Positions 6,560-9,362 of a stretch of DNA of 9,362 nt are shown here, piece by piece. Positions within the stretch are counted from its first letter, which is position 1; every line of letters starts with the position of its first letter. A model generated the notes under the pieces. It was not told where the DNA came from. It saw nothing but the letters and a program-made list of their open reading frames with translations, and searched no databases. The stretch comes from an uncultured Coprococcus sp. (GTDB lineage Bacteria; Bacillota; Clostridia; Lachnospirales; Lachnospiraceae). The stretch lies in the NCBI GenBank assembly GCA_900557435.1, contig USSH01000078.1:1-9362 (forward strand), in the 5' to 3' direction. The position numbers and the translations under genes are program-made.

Positions 6560-8311
6560 ATGACAATCGAGAACATTTATCGTAACAGAACAATGAACGA
6601 GATCACTGAGGGCGATGTGGGACAGACACTTAAGGTTGCCGGATGGGTAGAGAATATCCGTGACCATGGTGGAGTATCATTTATCGATCTGCGTGATATG
6701 TATGGAGTGCTCCAGGTAGTAATGAGAGACACATCACTTCTTGACGGAATAACAAAGGAGGACTGTGTATCAATTGAGGGTATCATTGAGCACAGAGATG
6801 AGGAGACATACAACCCAAAGATCCCTACAGGTACTATCGAGCTTGAGGCAAAGACTGTAGAGATACTTGGCAAGGTATATAAGCAGATTCCATTTGAGAT
6901 CCAGACATCCAAGGAGACACGTGAGGATGTGAGACTCAAGTACAGATATCTTGACCTCAGAAACAAAAAGGTTAAGGACAACATGATCTTCAGAAGCCAG
7001 GTCATCAGCTACCTTCGTCAGAAGATGACTGAGATGGGATTCCTCGAGATCCAGACACCTATCCTCTGTGCATCATCACCTGAGGGCGCAAGAGATTACA
7101 TCGTGCCATCAAGAAAGTTCAAGGGCAAGTTCTATGCACTTCCACAGGCACCACAGCAGTACAAGCAGCTCCTCATGGTATCAGGATTTGACAAGTACTT
7201 CCAGATAGCTCCTTGTTTCAGAGATGAGGATGCAAGAGCAGACCGTTCACCTGGTGAGTTCTACCAGCTTGACTTTGAGATGAGCTTTGCAACACAGGAG
7301 GACGTATTCAAGGTTGGAGAGGAAGTCCTCTCAGCAACATTTGAGAAGTTTGCACCTGAGGGCGCAATGGTTACACAGGCTCCATATCCTATCATCAGCT
7401 ACAAGCAGGCTATGCTTGAGTTCGGTACAGATAAGCCTGACCTCAGAAACCCACTCAGAATAATAGATCTCACAGATTTCTTCCAGAGATGTACATTCAA
7501 GCCATTCCACGGCAAGACAGTGCGTGCCATCAATGTACACAAGAAGCTTTCAAAGGGACAGCATGAGAAGATGCTCAAGTTTGCACAGAGCATCGGCATG
7601 GGCGGCCTTGGATATCTGGAGATTCTTGATGATATGTCTTACAAGGGACCTATCGACAAGTTCATTCCTGATGATATGAAGGGTGAGATTGCAGAGCTTG
7701 CAGGACTTACGGCTGGAGATACTATCTTCTTCATCGCAGATACGCCTGAGCTTGCAGCGTCATTTGCAGGACAGATCAGAGTTGAGCTTGGCATCAGACT
7801 TGACCTCAACGAGAAGAACGCATTCCGTTTCTGCTATATAAATGACTTCCCAATGTACGAGTACGACAAGGAGAGCAAGAAGATCATCTTCACACACAAT
7901 CCGTTCTCAATGCCGCAGGGCGGACTTGAGGCGTTAAATGAGAAGGATCCACTTGATATCCTGGCTTACCAGTACGACATCGTCTGCAACGGTATCGAGC
8001 TTTCATCAGGCGCTGTAAGAAACCACGACATGAAGATCATGGTCAAGGCATTTGAGATCGCAGGATACACAGAGGATGATCTGAAGGAGAAGTTCGGAGC
8101 ACTCTACAATGCATTCCAGTTCGGAGCACCACCTCATGCAGGTATGGCTCCTGGTGTGGACAGAATGATCATGCTCCTTAGAAATGAGGAGAACATCAGA
8201 GAGGTCATCCCATTCCCAATGAATGGAAATGCACAGGATCTTATGTGCGGAGCACCTGGCGAGGTTACAGAGCAGCAGCTCCGTGAGGTTCACATTAAGG
8301 TTAGACAGTAA
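6560..8311 (+). CDS. aspS: Aspartyl-tRNA synthetase, probably non-discriminating
   Basis: This is a 583-residue bacterial-type class II synthetase that attaches Asp to tRNA-Asp and probably also to tRNA-Asn. The N-terminal OB-fold anticodon domain has GWVENIRDHGGVSFIDLRD; His36 in RDHGG matches the position (His31 in Pseudomonas aeruginosa) linked to relaxed tRNA specificity, where discriminating enzymes such as E. coli's have Leu. Class II motif 2 is FRDEDARADRSPGEF (Arg221) and motif 3 is GMAPGVDRM (Arg535). The bacterial GAD insertion domain lies between them, and length is normal for the family. The AAAGGAGAG ribosome site is six to seven bases before ATG 6560. Expression is controlled by the T-box leader. 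Codon bias is strong (AGA, AAG, GAG, CTT), as expected of an abundant protein. Asp-tRNA-Asn would need GatCAB, which is not in this window. Confidence 0.97.
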   Translation: MTIENIYRNRTMNEITEGDVGQTLKVAGWVENIRDHGGVSFIDLRDMYGVLQVVMRDTSLLDGITKEDCVSIEGIIEHRDEETYNPKIPTGTIELEAKTVEILGKVYKQIPFEIQTSKETREDVRLKYRYLDLRNKKVKDNMIFRSQVISYLRQKMTEMGFLEIQTPILCASSPEGARDYIVPSRKFKGKFYALPQAPQQYKQLLMVSGFDKYFQIAPCFRDEDARADRSPGEFYQLDFEMSFATQEDVFKVGEEVLSATFEKFAPEGAMVTQAPYPIISYKQAMLEFGTDKPDLRNPLRIIDLTDFFQRCTFKPFHGKTVRAINVHKKLSKGQHEKMLKFAQSIGMGGLGYLEILDDMSYKGPIDKFIPDDMKGEIAELAGLTAGDTIFFIADTPELAASFAGQIRVELGIRLDLNEKNAFRFCYINDFPMYEYDKESKKIIFTHNPFSMPQGGLEALNEKDPLDILAYQYDIVCNGIELSSGAVRNHDMKIMVKAFEIAGYTEDDLKEKFGALYNAFQFGAPPHAGMAPGVDRMIMLLRNEENIREVIPFPMNGNAQDLMCGAPGEVTEQQLREVHIKVRQ

Positions 8312-8358
8312 TTTAGATAGACGGACGGCACTTGTGATTTTTAGACTTGAATATGAAG

Positions 8359-8444
8359 ACATATATACAAACACATTCAGTTACCCTCACTTCAGCAGGT
8401 AAGCGCTGAAGATCGGTCGCTTTCATTACCGCGTGTATATATGT
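8359..8444. repeat. Nested inverted repeat downstream of aspS
   Basis: A perfect 11-base inverted repeat, ACATATATACA (8359-8369) and TGTATATATGT (8434-8444), encloses a 64-base interior. That interior holds its own 7-pair hairpin, CTTCAGC/GCTGAAG (8390-8396/8405-8411). An outer GAATAT/ATATTC pair (8349-8354/8447-8452) extends it. TTTTAT follows the right arm, so it could end the aspS transcript. The long interior is atypical for a terminator, and it might instead mark the edge of an inserted segment. No gene is visible between 8312 and 8502. Confidence 0.5.
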
Positions 8445-8502
8445 TTTATATTCTTCGTCAGGAAACTACAAGTGCCTGTTTTTATTGCTAGGAGGTTTTG
8501 AT

Positions 8503-8798
8503 ATGGTGGGATACCTTATCAAGAATACGACCTGCAGTGGAATTACGAAGTAGACCGAGCCATTGTCAGCCAAGTGCCGGAGGATGAGATACGGCAGGAT
8601 TTCTACACAGCATTTTATACCGCGCAGCGTGCCATTGACGCATATCAGAAAGAATGTGCCAAATGGAATGAAGCATACGGAGAAAAAGCCACTCCAAAAG
8701 CCGAAACCATGCATGAAAAGATACAAAGGTATAAAGAAAAAGCTGACAAGCAGAATGCCAACCAACCTTACCAAGACAGAGATAAAGGGGCGAGATGA
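8503..8798 (+). pseudogene. Small hypothetical gene broken by an apparent -1 frameshift
   Basis: A perfect AGGAGG ribosome site (8490-8495) precedes ATG 8503, but that frame stops after 16 codons (MVGYLIKNTTCSGITK). The neighbouring frame is open from 8502 to TGA 8796-8798 and reads convincingly as protein: GIPYQEYDLQWNYEVDRAI, then RQDFYTAFYTAQRAIDAYQ, then a Lys/Glu-rich helical tail. Adding one G to the GGG run at 8508-8510 would join the ATG to this frame and give a protein of about 99 residues. The only start inside the open frame is GTG 8574, which has no ribosome site. I recognise no named family; the charged, helical, soluble make-up resembles small accessory genes of integrative elements, which is inference only. 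Either the gene is decayed or a base was lost in sequencing. Confidence 0.6.
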
Positions 8799-8808
8799 TC
8801 GCCCCTTT
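8784..8808. terminator. GC-rich hairpin between convergent genes
   Basis: AAAGGGGCGA (8784-8793) and TCGCCCCTTT (8799-8808) form a perfect 10-pair stem with the 5-base loop GATGA. The stop codon of the broken gene lies in the loop (8796-8798). It is symmetric, with A/T runs at both feet, so it can act as a bidirectional terminator for this gene and for the minus-strand YbjQ gene. The T-run on the plus side is short. Confidence 0.65.
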
Positions 8809-8840
8809 CATCAGATAATTAGTTTTATATTTATTAATGT

Positions 8841-8870
8841 TAAAATTCGCTTACCTGGTAGCGAATTTTA
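8841..8870. terminator. Inverted repeat over the YbjQ stop codon
   Basis: TAAAATTCGC (8841-8850) and GCGAATTTTA (8861-8870) are perfect 10-base inverted repeats around a 10-base loop that contains the minus-strand stop codon (8851-8853). On the minus strand the stem ends in TTTTA, compatible with a weak intrinsic terminator for the YbjQ gene. One arm is coding sequence. Confidence 0.5.
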
Positions 8871-9168
8871 CTGCCGTACCATACGAAATCACCTCTGCGG
8901 CACCCTGCATAATAGCAGAAGAAGCGTATCGAATATTCACAATGGCATCTGCACCAAGCGCCTCAGCCTCTGCAACCATTCTTTTGTTAGCAATTGCTCT
9001 TGCTTCGTTCATCATCTCATTATAAGCAGTTAATTCTCCACCTACCAGAGTTTTAAAACTTTGCGTAATGTCCTTTCCCACATGCCTTGATTGGATTGTG
9101 CTACCTTTTACAAGTCCCAACATTTCCAGTTCTTTTCCGCTGATGTAATCAGTATTTACTAATATCAT
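8851..9168 (-). CDS. YbjQ/UPF0145 family protein
   Basis: This is a 105-residue cytoplasmic protein of the YbjQ (DUF74, 'heavy-metal-binding') family, which forms ring-shaped oligomers and whose function is not firmly known. Typical features are the start MILVNTDYISGKELEMLGLV, the GGELTAYNEMMNEAR segment (Gly-Gly-Glu then Tyr and Asn/Glu), a helix rich in Ala/Glu, and the strand GADAIVNIRYASS followed by VISYGTAVKF. I chose ATG at 9168 because the family starts here and AAGGAGGG lies eight bases upstream. The frame extends further to ATG 9210 and GTG 9216, with a second GAGGTG site, adding about 14-16 basic residues. Codon use favours AAA, GAA and CAA, unlike aspS and guaB. It probably forms an operon with the gene ending at 9241. 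Confidence 0.88.
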   Translation of the reverse strand: MILVNTDYISGKELEMLGLVKGSTIQSRHVGKDITQSFKTLVGGELTAYNEMMNEARAIANKRMVAEAEALGADAIVNIRYASSAIMQGAAEVISYGTAVKFATR

Positions 9169-9240
9169 CCTCTTCGCCCTCCTTAATTTCTTTCTATGTG
9201 AGTTCAACATAATCACCTCGCTAAAATCTCAATTATCTAA

Positions 9241-9362
9241 CTAATCATCCTTAGCACCGCTAAATACAACAATTAAGCCGCAGATACCTAATGTAACGCC
9301 AATCCACCAGAAAAAGGGCATTGGTGCAAGTGCGAAAATCACCCCTAACAAAAGAAAGGCAA
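9241..9362 (-). CDS. Small membrane protein, C-terminal 39 residues only
   Basis: On the minus strand the frame is open from the window edge to the stop at 9241-9243. The visible chain reads AFLLLGVIFALAPMPFFW and then WIGVTLGICGLIVVFSG, ending AKDD. This is two hydrophobic stretches split by Pro-rich and aromatic residues, consistent with one or two membrane helices and a short charged tail. The start lies outside the window. It ends 30 bases before ATG 9210 of the next frame (72 before ATG 9168), so it is likely co-transcribed with the YbjQ gene. No family is assigned. Confidence 0.7.
   Translation of the reverse strand, partial: AFLLLGVIFALAPMPFFWWIGVTLGICGLIVVFSGAKDD

Noticed and set aside
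5962..6576. 204-codon minus-strand ORF over the aspS leader
   Set aside because: It is exactly antisense to the T-box riboswitch, and its Ser- and Leu-rich sequence has no family features.
8563..9033. 156-codon plus-strand ORF through the end of the window
   Set aside because: It runs across the broken gene in a different frame, through the GC-rich hairpin and antisense to the YbjQ gene. Composition is not protein-like and no ribosome site is present.

Overview
The window looks like a chromosomal segment from a low-to-mid GC Firmicute of class Clostridia, most likely a Lachnospiraceae gut anaerobe. This rests on protein flavour (IMP dehydrogenase, clostridial-type Dus, a sodium:neurotransmitter symporter-type transporter), heavy use of AGA, ATA, AAG and GAG codons, strong Shine-Dalgarno sites and a T-box leader. 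I ran no database search, so genus level is not supported.

Layout: (1) 2-565 is the 3' end of guaB. It is followed by an unusually GC-rich, hairpin-dense spacer (about 581-672) and a 24-pair hairpin terminator whose U-tract abuts a consensus promoter (763-790). (2) 830-4216 is a tight three-gene operon: an N-acetyltransferase fused to a type I signal peptidase, a PHP-domain metal phosphoesterase, and an 11-helix Na+-dependent NSS transporter. It ends at a long hairpin (4296-4345). (3) 4316-4474 may hold a 52-codon small ORF whose start lies inside that hairpin. It is followed by a tRNA-dihydrouridine synthase (4489-5541) and a two-repeat YccF membrane protein (5631-5993). (4) 6017-8311 is a consensus promoter, a complete T-box riboswitch and aspS. 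(5) After aspS the character changes: a nested inverted repeat, a small gene broken by an apparent one-base frameshift (8503-8798), convergent hairpins, and on the minus strand a YbjQ-family gene (8851-9168) preceded by the 3' end of a small membrane-protein gene (9241-9362). Codon choice there is richer in CAA, AAA and GAA than in the core genes, suggesting an accessory segment.

The most coherent biological story is aspS. My reading of Stem I places AAC (Asn), not GAC (Asp), as the T-box specifier. The encoded AspRS carries the RDHGG signature in its anticodon-binding domain that is associated with non-discriminating enzymes. Together these suggest that the gene is controlled by charging of tRNA-Asn and that the organism makes Asn-tRNA indirectly (Asp-tRNA-Asn, then GatCAB). 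The other notable item is the acetyltransferase-signal peptidase fusion, which would tether a GNAT enzyme to the inner face of the membrane. I did not find a clearly new defence or mobile system.
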